Assembly: GCF_001577835.2 (NCBI RefSeq)
Contig: NC_029547.1
Location: 58,804,112 to 58,868,111, forward strand
Reading direction: 5' to 3'
Length of the DNA: 64,000 nucleotides
From: Coturnix japonica
Lineage: Eukaryota; Chordata; Aves; Galliformes; Phasianidae
The position numbers and the translations under genes were made by a program. The notes under the pieces are model-generated. The model was not told the origin of the DNA. It searched no databases and saw nothing but the letters and a program-made list of their open reading frames with translations. Position 1 is the stretch's first letter. Each line of letters opens with the position of its first letter. Shown in pieces: positions 12,606-24,200 of the stretch.

Positions 12606-15600
12606 GAAAAGAGTCAGCAGCTCTGCTGTCTGGCTGCTCAGCAGCAGGGCGGGCAGCAGTCCTGCCAGCTCCAGGCCTCCAGCCATGTGACACAGCTGTA
12701 AGGCAGGTCTTGCTGAAAGCCCCGTGAAATTCAAGGGAGAAGTGGCTTAGCTGAGATGCCTTGAACATTTCAGAGGTCTTGGGCTCTAAACAAGAAACCT
12801 GAAACACATTCCTAACATCTCACTTCTCTGATATTCTTCCTCATTACACAACATGCTGGGAAATCACCCAGATCTGCCTGTAGTCTGTCACTCACCATCA
12901 TTAGTCGTAGACGAACTTAGAGAGGGAGGAAACTGCAGTCAATTTCATACTGCTTTTTCTCCTTCTCCCACGTTTGTGTTCTTTCTATAAACATCTTCAG
13001 AGACAGCATGGTTTTCCCGGGAGGGGAGAACATTAGCCAGCAAAACTGAACAGAAAGAAGGCAGGAGGCAAACTATGTGCCTGGCCTTGCTCAGAGTTTG
13101 GGGCACTGCCAGCAAAGAAAGTAGCCTGGATTCTGCCTTAGCAGGGAGTCACCCAAAGGAAAGAGGAAAACATTGGTTAAAACTGAGAGTGAAAAGTCTA
13201 CAAAAATAAAAAGGGTGGCATTGTGCTGGAGCCCAGTTTTAGAGATTAAATGGAACTGGATACAAGGCCCAGAGCTCAGGATTACTCAACTTTAACCCAC
13301 TGACTTCTGAATTAAATAACATTTTACTTGTCTCACCTGCCTACAGAATCAGGTTTTGTGTGTTTACACAACTTCAGTATACTCAATATATTATCTGTAT
13401 GTAAAGAAGCCACAAAAAGCCTTCATTGTTTCTCCATATTTTCCTCATTTCCATGGGGCTAGGGACCACTGCTAAATGTTACTGTGCTTTATATGGGAAC
13501 TGTATGGGTCTGCTGCTGCCTCAGCGCCTCCAACTGCATTCTGGGACAAGAGAAAGGAAGCAGACGTTGCTATCAGGAGCAAGTTACTGCTGTATGTGAA
13601 CAAATAAACACTTCCAGGCAACAAGCAAGCCTTAGAAAAGTAAAAGCTACTTACATTACAGTGATGCAGGGGAAATGGAAGGCTCGCAGAGCTCGAGACT
13701 CATTGAGCACACTGCAGTCCTGTCAGCAGACCCAAGTTTAACAGGCCCAGAGGATGTAAAACCCAAGTCAAGAACAATAACTCTCTTCATGTCAAAGCCT
13801 GGTGACGAGATTTCTTCTGACAGCTCCTGTTTCATGCTTCCAGTGAGCTCACTGGCTTTCCGCACAGCCACACGAGCAGAAGCCTGACCTCTCCCATTCA
13901 CCCGCAAGTTGGCTGCATGCAAAAGTGGCACTAATTCCAGCTGGCACATGGGCTTGGCTAAGGCCCTTCCTTCCTGTCAGCAACAGGGGAGGGCTGGGAC
14001 TGTGTGTGGAGGAAAGGCACAGAAACAAGCAGCAACCCATGGACTTCTGCAGCAGGCTGTGCCTGGTTTGCAGCCTTTCGCTGACCCTCTGCAGTCACAC
14101 CAATGTTTAGGCAAAAATACTCAGAGCTAAGAGCAAAATGATGAATGCTTCTCCCCAGAAGCACCAACCACACATAAGCCTACTCTTGATCCCACAAGAA
14201 CTTGAGAAATAAAGAATTACTAAAGCTGTGCTGGAGAAGAATAGAAATATTCTCCCATCTCTTGTCTCTCTGTTTACAAGGATAAGTAGATTTTAAACTT
14301 CAGCATGAAGACCAGCATCACAAACATCTTTTCCATTGAGCAGCCTACAATTAGATGAGCTGCTTTCTATATATGGACTGCAGAGTTTCAGCACAGCTAC
14401 AACAACACTGGAGCCTCTAATCTGCTTTTGGAAAAGAAACACATGGGAAGCAACATTGTGAGAGTTTATAGCTGAACACTGACAAACCCGTATGATTCAC
14501 AAGATAAGACTGGTTTGGATTTGAAGGCAGGTGGGAATTCTAAGAGCCAGCTGTCAGGAACAGCTACACAAACATTTGTAGCAAGGATTTGCAACGTAGC
14601 CACAACAGTAACTTATCGAGTAAAACAAGTAACCAGAATTGTAACACACACTGCAGAGGCTGACAGCCCAACTTAGAAGTGCTCATGACCTCCAGGATAT
14701 GCAAAAAAATCAGTGGAGTTTGGAGGAGGTTTTTTTGTTAGTTCCTCCTTGAAAACACATCCCAGTTTGCTGATGTGAGTTACAGCAGTTACACAACACT
14801 AGGATCACACCTGCCTCCTGCAAAGCCAACATGCATGTACAGCAAAAGAAGGAATGACCTTCCCAGGGAAAGCTGCCCAAAACATTTACTCTTGCTAAGC
14901 AGTTCCATATCTGAGCTTAGTTTTTAATCAAGTGCTCAGCAAACACCCTTAAGCTTACACATTACATATTACTCCAAATATACAATCTGTCACATTCTTC
15001 CATGAGAGTCCACAAAAACTTATGTTTCGACATTCTCAGACCAAAAGCTGGGTTAAGTCTGAAACTGGTATCCTGTACATTGCCAGCCTCTTCTCTAAGT
15101 GTCCTTATTTTTTGGCCAAGCCTAGAGAACATTTATTTAAGCTCAAATCACTCTGCACCACTGTAAGTTTATTACCATATAATTCTTCATGCTCCTTGGG
15201 AGAACAGAGTAACCCAAGAATGCCTGGAGCTCAGACATACCTGAGAGCAGAGGATCAGAAAATAATTGCATGAGGGGTAAGAGGCCTTTATGATGAATAA
15301 AACAGCTTTAAGAAGCACTGTATGAAAGCAGCTGGCTAGAAGCAGGCATCAACTGCTCCAGCTCACAAAACAGGAAATGAAGTAGTGTTTGTATCACAAG
15401 ACAGAAGAGCGGCAATGGAAGGAATTCAAGTGGGAAACATTTCGTTTGAAAGCACAGAGTACATTCAAAGCATTATTTAACAGGGAGAAAAAAGACCAGA
15501 ACAACTCAGAAACAGGATTTAAGTAATGTGGTCTCTGGCTGTAGCTGTAATGAACACAAAACACATTCAGGAATATTTATGTTTCTGTAGGCAGTTTCCA

Positions 15601-15764
15601 AGTGATTGCCATGGCGCTCATTTCAACCATTGCCACAGTATAAAAAAAACCGAAGGCAGCACAAACATTTAGTGTAGTACAGATAATGTAGAAATGAAAC
15701 CCAAAGAGCCACAAGCACTTTAAATCAAAGGCAAACACTTTAAACAAGAAGCAAAAAACTGTAT
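12606..15764. other. Downstream flank of UGCG, no gene recognised
   Basis: Composition becomes more AT-rich toward 15 kb. In mammals UGCG lies tail-to-tail with SUSD1, but I could not recognise a SUSD1 exon here. Confidence 0.55.
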
Positions 15765-15784
15765 TCCAAACATTATATTCAAAA

Positions 15785-15790
15785 TTTATT
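15785..15790 (-). terminator. UGCG: Candidate distal poly(A) signal (AATAAA)
   Basis: AATAAA read on the minus strand, about 2.3 kb past the UGCG stop codon, with moderately GT-rich sequence following. Other hexamers nearby mean the true site needs 3' end reads. Confidence 0.4.
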
Positions 15791-17522
15791 TTTAAATAAA
15801 AGAAAAACAATGACTTTAAATAAACAAGGTATATTCTACATACATGTAGAACAACACAACTTTACATTAGCCATTTTTAACTTCCAAAGTTCTGCTGTAG
15901 CATCTTCAACATTTGACAGTATTGGTTTCAATTTCAATCAGCCAGACAATACCCCAAACAAAACAATTTGCTTAAGTGAAGCTTCAGCTTTCTTGACCAA
16001 AGATGGTTCTGCTAATACAAAAGCACCCGGTTAAACAATTATCCCCACTTAACATCTTGTAAATGAAGTCTTTTCAGCCTTTTTTTTTTTTTTTTTTGGT
16101 TTTCTGTTCCATTGCCTGCATAGAAATCAGCATAAAGCTAAGTTGCAAGCTATGCTTCACTTCAGCAGTGCAATGAATGGCATTAAACTTCATGAAACAA
16201 AGACATAAACATTGTCAGCAAATTCAATTATGTATAAACTCTTAAAAACAATGTTTTCGTGGGTCACAACTAGACTAGTTTTCAGTGTGCAACTCTCCTC
16301 AGGAAAAACTTTTTCCCGATTCACACAAAAAGAATGAAGCACACAATCAAAAGCCTTTGTTCATACAGAAATGCCCATTAAAAAGTTCCATGTTATCATA
16401 AGGCAAAAGAAATACTAAAGTGGATGAAGCATTTTGGCCCAGAGTATGTTTTGTATGTACACAGACATGACACTGGTGTGTAGCATATGACAGCTAAAGG
16501 ATTGGCTCAGTAAGGTACGTGTCCGTTTTTATAAATACATATCATTATTGCTAATATGCTACACGCAATTCAACTTTTAAAGCTGCCTTGTTGGCATGAG
16601 CCTTGTAATCAGCAGCTCACATTCATGGTGACAATACTCTATTCCATCTGAAGTAAAGCAGTATATAAATACAATTATGAATACAAAAGGCTTACACAAC
16701 ATCCCTCTCTAGCTTTGCTGTCTTTTTTTGTTGTTGTTTTCTTTTTTTTTTTGCTTGCTTTTTATTTTTTTTTAATTAAAGATGTTCAAAGAAAACAAGT
16801 CCAGTTCACCACAAATTGGAAAGTCTCACAATAAGGTTGGAAACCAGGCTACAGGGATACAGGGAGAGGATCAGAGAACATGGCATGCATTACAATCTAG
16901 TCCTTTTAGTCATACCACTGGAATATAGAAGTCCAATTTAAAGGCTAGACTAACAGTAGAAGGCAAAAAGCCAAGAGTAGACTTAGTTTGATGTTTAAAT
17001 TAAGATTACAATTTTAGTAACAGCAAACTCACCCAGACCTTTAATATATTCACAATATTTACTGCAATTGAATACTTAATTTTGACTACTGTGGACACAT
17101 GTGTTCACTTTAAAAAGATATTAAATACCTGCATCATGAAATTACATTCTTAATACATTGTTTTAAGAAAATAGCTTGTGTGAAATGTTTCTGAAATGTA
17201 TTTCTGCTCCCTTCTGTCCTTTAGTGAGTCCCACACACACACCCCCCACCCTACCACTCCCAGTCAAAGCACTCACACACACACAAAAAGCCACAACACC
17301 CCATAAAAAGGATGGAAACAATGAAGGGGGCCAGCTAGGCTAGTTACAGCACAGTGCTTAACAAGGTTCAAGACCGAACCAGATTAGAGTTGGCCAAAAG
17401 ATGCTCACAATACGTGACTGACCAATAATGCCTTTCAGCTCATCCTATCAAACTCAGTCCACTTTTGGTTCATTGCAACAACTAAAGTATTTCATATATA
17501 CATATAAACACAGGACTCCAGC

Positions 17523-17528
17523 TTTATT
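17523..17528 (-). terminator. UGCG: Candidate proximal poly(A) signal (AATAAA)
   Basis: AATAAA on the minus strand about 565 nt past the stop codon, followed by a TG/TA-rich stretch. Use of this site would give a short 3' UTR isoform. Seen directly; usage is inferred. Confidence 0.35.
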
Positions 17529-18093
17529 TTAGTTTGTTTTTGCTAAGCGTTTTTACTTTCCATTCATTTTGTTCTGCAGCAACTACAAGAGGTAGGCATA
17601 AAGCATTTAAGCTTCTTTCCCAAGGTCCTGTTACTAGCTCAATTTGGTGGGATATTATAGAAATCAGATGTACTTTTTCCTGTGACTTTACTAGGTACAG
17701 CCTTGTGCAGTCCAGCTGGACAATAGTAATGTGACCACTGGCTTTGCTAGGCCAGCAGACCATGGAGTAAGAAGCCATTCATATCCAGAAGGATACTTAT
17801 TTTTTTTTAAGGAAAAGTTCACTGCAGAGTATTCATGTAGCAGATATGTATCAGAAAAAAATTCTCTCCATTTCTGTTTGTACACAGGAGCAAAATACCA
17901 TTTGGCCAAGACTACAGATGTATTTTCACAGATATGCAAGTGCCATGCAAAAAATAAATTAAAGAACAGATACCAAAACATACAAGTAGTAAAACTACTG
18001 AAGGTAGATTTTCTTAAAAGTACTTTTATAAACAATTTATAATACTTTCGATCCCCCTTTCTCTTTTTGACAGTCACAGTTACAAAGCTGTGG

Positions 18094-18264
18094 CTATACA
18101 TCAAGGATTTCTTCTGCAGTGCCTCCACAACGTAACCTGTAGCGTCCTGTCCTCCAGCTAATAGTGGGGTCCCACAAAGCAGACAGGAAAATGTAAATTG
18201 TCATGGATTCTCTGATGAACCAAGCGACCGCATAATCAAGTTTAGAAAAACATAAAGCACCACC
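18094..18264 (-). CDS. UGCG: UGCG coding exon 9 (residues 339-394 and stop)
   Basis: The acceptor is TATTCCTAG. It encodes [16 protein letters not shown] through [10 protein letters not shown] followed by TAG. It contains the last hydrophobic span (about 350-370). Confidence 0.97.
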   Translation of the reverse strand, partial: GGALCFSKLDYAVAWFIRESMTIYIFLSALWDPTISWRTGRYRLRCGGTAEEILDV

Positions 18265-21200
18265 CTAGGAATACAAAAACAAATATTTAAGCATACTAAC
18301 TATTCCAAATGAGTTTCGAAGTAATTTCTATTAAAGATAAATCTACTCTAAGGCTTAACATACACTTTGACATTATCAAAAGCATATTCTATTTTTTAGA
18401 ACCTAAGAAGTTTTTCCTCCTTCAAGATATGATTACCCATGTTAAACATGAGATATTTGGCAGAATGACCCAAAAGATTCAAAAAGTGACTTGTATGCAA
18501 TGCAAAAGACAAAGAAGAGTCACAATTTCAATTTATAGTTCCTTTTGAAGCTTTGTAAAATTGTGTTGAGAGCAGGCAATAGGTTTATACCACAGACCTA
18601 AAGAATATGCCACCACACATGCTCAAGGGAGTGAAATTAGAAGAATCAAGCTTTTGGCTTATTGAATAGGAAAAAGATCTAAAAACATTTATAGACAGCC
18701 CTTCTGAACTGACTGTTCCTTTGAGATTTACCAGCTACATACAGAGCTGCAAACTGAAGAGGCTTCAGAAGAGGAAGAACAGGCTCAAAGTTCTTCTACT
18801 GCACCATGTATGTATCATGCAGCAATTACAGCAATCAGAGAAATGACCGTCAAACTAGTGTTCTACTCCATCAGTAGAACTAGACTTTCCTTCCAGGAAT
18901 TCTTAAAACTACAACAAGAATGTTTTTCAGTATGATGAGAATTCATTCATAGTTTGTACGCACAAATAACTGCGGATCAGATTTAGATGGAATAGGGTCA
19001 CAGTAGACACAGTAGCCTGAAGAACTACAGCATCAGAAAAGCAAGTGTTTTTGATTTGTGCTATTTCAATATTAAAGGTTTTACTGAAATCTCCCTTCTT
19101 CCAGTGATAAGGAAGTTATATTTCTTAAAATTAGACTACATCCAGTATCAAAATACAGAAGAGATATATGTGTTTAAGTGTACATAAAATGTACATATAA
19201 GCTTCATGATACAAAAGACAGAAGAACAATTAAAGATTTAAAACTAACTACAATTCCAGAGCTGCTGTTCTTTTACTTTTTAATAAAGCCAAGAGTTCTG
19301 GGCATGCCTAAAAGTAGAGAAGACCAGAAACACAATTGCAAAAATGTGAAAGGGAGACAGAAGTCAACTTGCAGAGGCTAGTTAGAGGTAAGTACACAAA
19401 GAAAATAAGATCACAACCAAGCACACCTTTCACGCTACTCTAAGTAAAGTTAGCAGGTGAGCAGAGGTAACAGGATTTGACCAAGCACTTCCTTGATGAT
19501 ATCAAGAGAAGTATCTTGTCATTATAATCACATTTATCTCTTCGTTCTTTCATAATCTCTGAAAAGAAAGGTGACATACCTGAACACCTCTTAGTTGAAT
19601 GTAGTCAAATATAAACCAGGCCAAGCAGTGACACATAAAAAATACCATTATATCCCATCTGAACACATGATGAGCTGCCCAACCAATAACCAGACTGGCA
19701 ACAAAGCACTCTGAGATTGGCTCACATATTATTGTGGCAGGTAACATATTAATTCGCAGTTTGGCCCATCTAGGAAAAAAAAAATACAGTTCAGACTACA
19801 TGTAATTTCTTACAACCTCTTCCCGAAACTCGTCAGGTGATGAGCCATCATTCTTGTTTAATTTACACTTCCAAAATAAACATGGGGAAAAAAAAAAATA
19901 AAAAAATCAGCCTTTTAAAAGCACTATGTAAAGCATTGAAACCAGTTTATTTTTGTTGCTATTGTGTTTTTTTCTTCTTAGGCTTTTAGTGTTTAAAAAA
20001 ACAAACCAAACTACTCATGCATGAGTCTTGCTTCCCTGGAAAGTCAGCACCTTTAGCCATGCAATGAAACTATAGCATTCCTCACATTATCATCAAATTA
20101 GTTTGGGAAAGTATTCACTCCATTTTTAGATTAACCACAACAGAAGCAGATGACATTAATGGAAGAGAGAGGAAGCAAGAATTAAAATTTTACCTGATCA
20201 TTCTGGACTGAAACTGAGAAATTGAATATGAACCAGAGTTCTGCATTGCAACTTGTGTGGCCATTGCAAATTTCCACCCTCTGAAAAATAAGTGTGCATT
20301 ATGAAAAACATGCAAATAAGAAACTCAAAGAACAGTTATAGAACAAACATTTTAAGAATTCTATTAAGCTTCGATATTTTCTTTAGTATATATGCCATAT
20401 TATTACAATGCATAAGAGCAAAAAAAATTAAATATGTTTCTACCAAATCTCTTACTTGGGGAACAGTAAACGTCTTAAACAATTAAATGTCTCAAACATT
20501 TTTCTAAAGCAGCTTATATGGACTTGAGTATATCTCTCCAATAACTGACAGAACAAAGCATATGCCATAAACACGCTTGGTACATACACATGAAGTTGAC
20601 CTGACTACCTACATGTATAGCACGTAACACATGAAAACAGTTACAAACTGTATTTCAAACAAAAGCCTGCTGCAGTGATCTTACCGGTCTGCTATAGCTT
20701 TGGCCATAAAATAATCTTCAGCAATATATTGTGCAAAAGCAATCAGTCCCCCTGCTTGGTCCAAGACATCCTTCCTCATCAAGCATGACATTCCTGTTAC
20801 ACACTTAAAGCCAGTTAAATTGGCTGAAATATATGACCTTGGATGTGAAGTTCCAAAATAAACCTGCAAAAACAAGATAAGGTTTTTGAGCTCTACATGT
20901 AGCTAGGCCATTACTACTGACAATTCTCTCTTTTGTATGTATTTGAAGGAAAAAATTCTAAACATATCCAGTAATGATCTAATATTTGGAAAGTTCTTCA
21001 CTATCCGAGTAAGAAGTCTAACTTAACACTAAATCTGAGAAATCTAATAGATGTGAACTCTGTTTCTATGGATTTAAGACACAGCTTGAATTTTTATATT
21101 GAACTGCCATATTTTGTTCAACACTAAATTTCTAATTTAGGCTGTTCTCAGGTAACACATATATTAAAACTCAAACTACTAATCACTCAAATAATATATT

Positions 21201-24200
21201 ATTCACTTACAGCTAACAGACATACTGTCTCATTCCTCTTGCAACTTCATAGATGCTTACTACACAGCAGTACAGAAGCACAGAATTTTTGTTTAATGTA
21301 CCAACAAGATGAAATAGCCAAATAGACACTTCAGACTGAAAAAGCTGCATTTTAGAAGACCTAGTATAAAGTCAGCAGTTTCCTACAAAAACATAGCTGA
21401 AGCAAGTTCTAGCATCTTAGTGCTATTCATCCTATTGATGGTCTCACTAACACACCAGCTTATTCAACAAAAGGCAAGGTGACCTTGTGGTACACTGGAA
21501 CTAGAAGCAAACAGTTCTTCCAGGAGCATAGAAGCAGCAATTAGAATGCTATTTGCAAGTAGGAATAATAAGAGTTGTGTGCTACAGCTTCTTGCTCTCT
21601 TCTTTTAAGAAAATCAATTTAGACTTTCTGCTCCAAAAAAAATTCACTCAGGGTACCCTCTCTTTACTGAATTTCTCCATGCTTTTTTCTCTCACATTTG
21701 ACTATTAGAATAGAACCAAAATGCCTTATCTATGCCAGCTTAGCATAAAAAGGAGTGATTAAATTATTTGCCTTGACACACAAGGAACAGACAAAACTCA
21801 GCCTCCTCATTCTACAGAGAAGAACATACTGAGAACTGAGAGGGAAGAATAGGACAGATAACATTAAGTGATATGAAGATGGTGGACAAGAATCAACTCT
21901 TCACCTTCTCTTTCTCAACAAGCATTAGGAGACAAAAATAGCCCTACAGAAGAGCAAGGTTCAGAGTTAAGAAGGCAGTGATGCTTGTAACATAGATCTA
22001 AGAAACTTCCTGATACAGACAGATGAGATGGTAGAGATTTACATCGATTCAAGTAAAAAAAAGTAAAAGTTCATGTAAGAAAAGACTACTTCTTGCATAG
22101 GGTGCATCTCAGCTGAAAATACTGGAAAGCTAATAGAGTATTAAGGGAAAACAGAACATATACCTTGCTCAGGTCCTGTTCCCAAAGGTTCTGATTATAA
22201 CCTCTTATAAGATACTACTGTGAGTAGGACTTTTCTCTAACTCACAGTCATTTTTGTTTTAAAGTTAAAGGTTAAAGTTCAGTTAAAGGTAGAGAGTTCA
22301 TAGACTTTTTACTAGTTATTAAAGCCCCCGTATTTATTAAAATAAAATCCTATATTTACACAGTGTTCTGTATAGCAAACAAGATTTGAATTAATGTCTG
22401 GAGTATTAATTTACAAGCTGTCCTAGGCAGTCCAAAGCACAACTGCTGCTAAAAGTAAATGAAACCTCCCTTCACTGAGAAGTAGAAGAGGCACTACACA
22501 ACTTTTAGTCAGCAATATATTAAGTACATGTATATATATATGCACACACACACACTCCACTAACCTGTTCCAGGGTGGCAGCAAATCCCTGTCTGTCAGC
22601 AACATAGGGAAGACCATGGACCAATCCTACTTTCTCAGTCATTTGGTTGGCCATATCTGTCAGAGTGTCTGGTGTAACTAAGCAAGAAAAGAGAAAATGA
22701 CAGTTAATTGAGCAATCCCATCATTAGCAGAAGGCAACTATGAAACAATATTGTGACTTTAACATTATTATCAAGAGCAGGTACAGCTTAGTGCATGTCA
22801 CACTGGGGCAACAATCTGTCAGTAATAACTTAATCATTACTACTATTTCATGATCAGCAAATAAAATAAGAACAGTATTTTCAAAAATAAGATCAACATC
22901 CTTAGAGGTTTAAAATTTTTATTCTGTGAAGACTTCTCCAGACTTCATTTCTATTTCTGCTCTCAGTTAAAATAATCTTCTACAACTGCTAACCTACATG
23001 GAGTAGGGCAATAAGACTATCAGCACATTATAGTACACACCTACCTCTGATTCCACTATCACAAATCCATATTAGATCATATTTAGCAACTTCATAGCCA
23101 GGCATTAAGTTGTTAATCTTGGGGTTGATGCCAACCTTCTTACCACCTTTAAGAAAAAAAAAAAAAATAAAAGAAAGCAAGCATCATACTCATCATACTC
23201 AAAAACGCATGGGGGCTTTTTTGTGCTTTTTGTTTGTTTTGTTTTTGAAGCTTGGGGAAGGGAGGAGGGGGTTGAGGTTGTTGTTCACTTCTAAAAGTCC
23301 TGTGTTTTGTATTTTACCACAAATAAGGAGAGAACTGAAGAGCAAAATCATTCAAATGCTTCCTCATTCCAAAAAGGCAGGTTAATAACTGAGAGTAGAA
23401 TTGCAAATCTTTTTACTACATTCTATAAAGTACATACTGCCTACTGCTTTTTCTTAAGAGTCCTGGTTATGATTGTTACACTCTAGGATAACCTTAGCAA
23501 AAGGGGAAGAGGAGCAGAATACAGTGACACAACTTTTTACTCCAAACAGATAGGATTCTATTTATTTCATGCCATCTAGTTCTAATTATCTTTTCCTACC
23601 CCTTTCCTCCTTCAATACAAACAACTCGTAATAAATAGACTTACAGTCTCTAAGTTAATGAAAACAGATTATTTTAACACCTCAAGCTCAAATACAGCTA
23701 GAACTCTAAGTCACTTCCTGCGTATTTAGTATAGCATAGAGACAAGATACAAATTGTTGAATTCCACATGTAGTAAAAAAAAAAAAAAAAAGGGCTGGGG
23801 TGCATAAATTAAGTAATTATTTTTCCTAGAGTTTGTTGTTTTTGTTTGCTTTTAAAATGAGGTCACAAATCATGAATACAAACTTAGTTCTATACTCTGC
23901 TCAAACACAGGATTAACTCACAGAACCCACACTGGTAGAACAAGACAACTGTGTCTTTCAGAACACTATTAAAGAGCTGAAAGCCTAATGATTTTTTATA
24001 AGTTGGAGTCCCACTCTGGAGATGCACTGCTTACCTATAAACAGTCTAGCATCAACATTTGGGTATTTGCCAAGGAGCTTTTTGCATACATCAATAGCTG
24101 GATCATCGTGATCTTGTACACAGAGTAGCACTTCATACTAGCAGGAAAGAAAAAGAAAAACATGCATACATTTAATACCAATAAAGCCTAGGGAATAAAG

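Larger units (their letters stand above)
15765..18093 (-). other. UGCG: Probable UGCG 3' UTR
   Basis: AT-rich, free of recognised repeats, and contiguous with the stop codon. It contains long T and A tracts (a T tract at 16080-16097, and 16740-16775 on the plus strand), a CA-rich patch at 17230-17285, and several AUUUA-type pentamers near its distal end, as in regulated 3' UTRs. The distal limit is inferred from the AATAAA at 15785-15790; AATAAA hexamers also occur near 15131 and 15166, so the end is not fixed. An 84-codon open frame inside it (17524-17778) is taken as chance. Confidence 0.55.

Noticed and set aside
17524-17778. 84-codon open frame on the UGCG strand
   Set aside because: Lies wholly within the probable 3' UTR, about 300 nt beyond the stop, with no family resemblance; no evidence for a second cistron.
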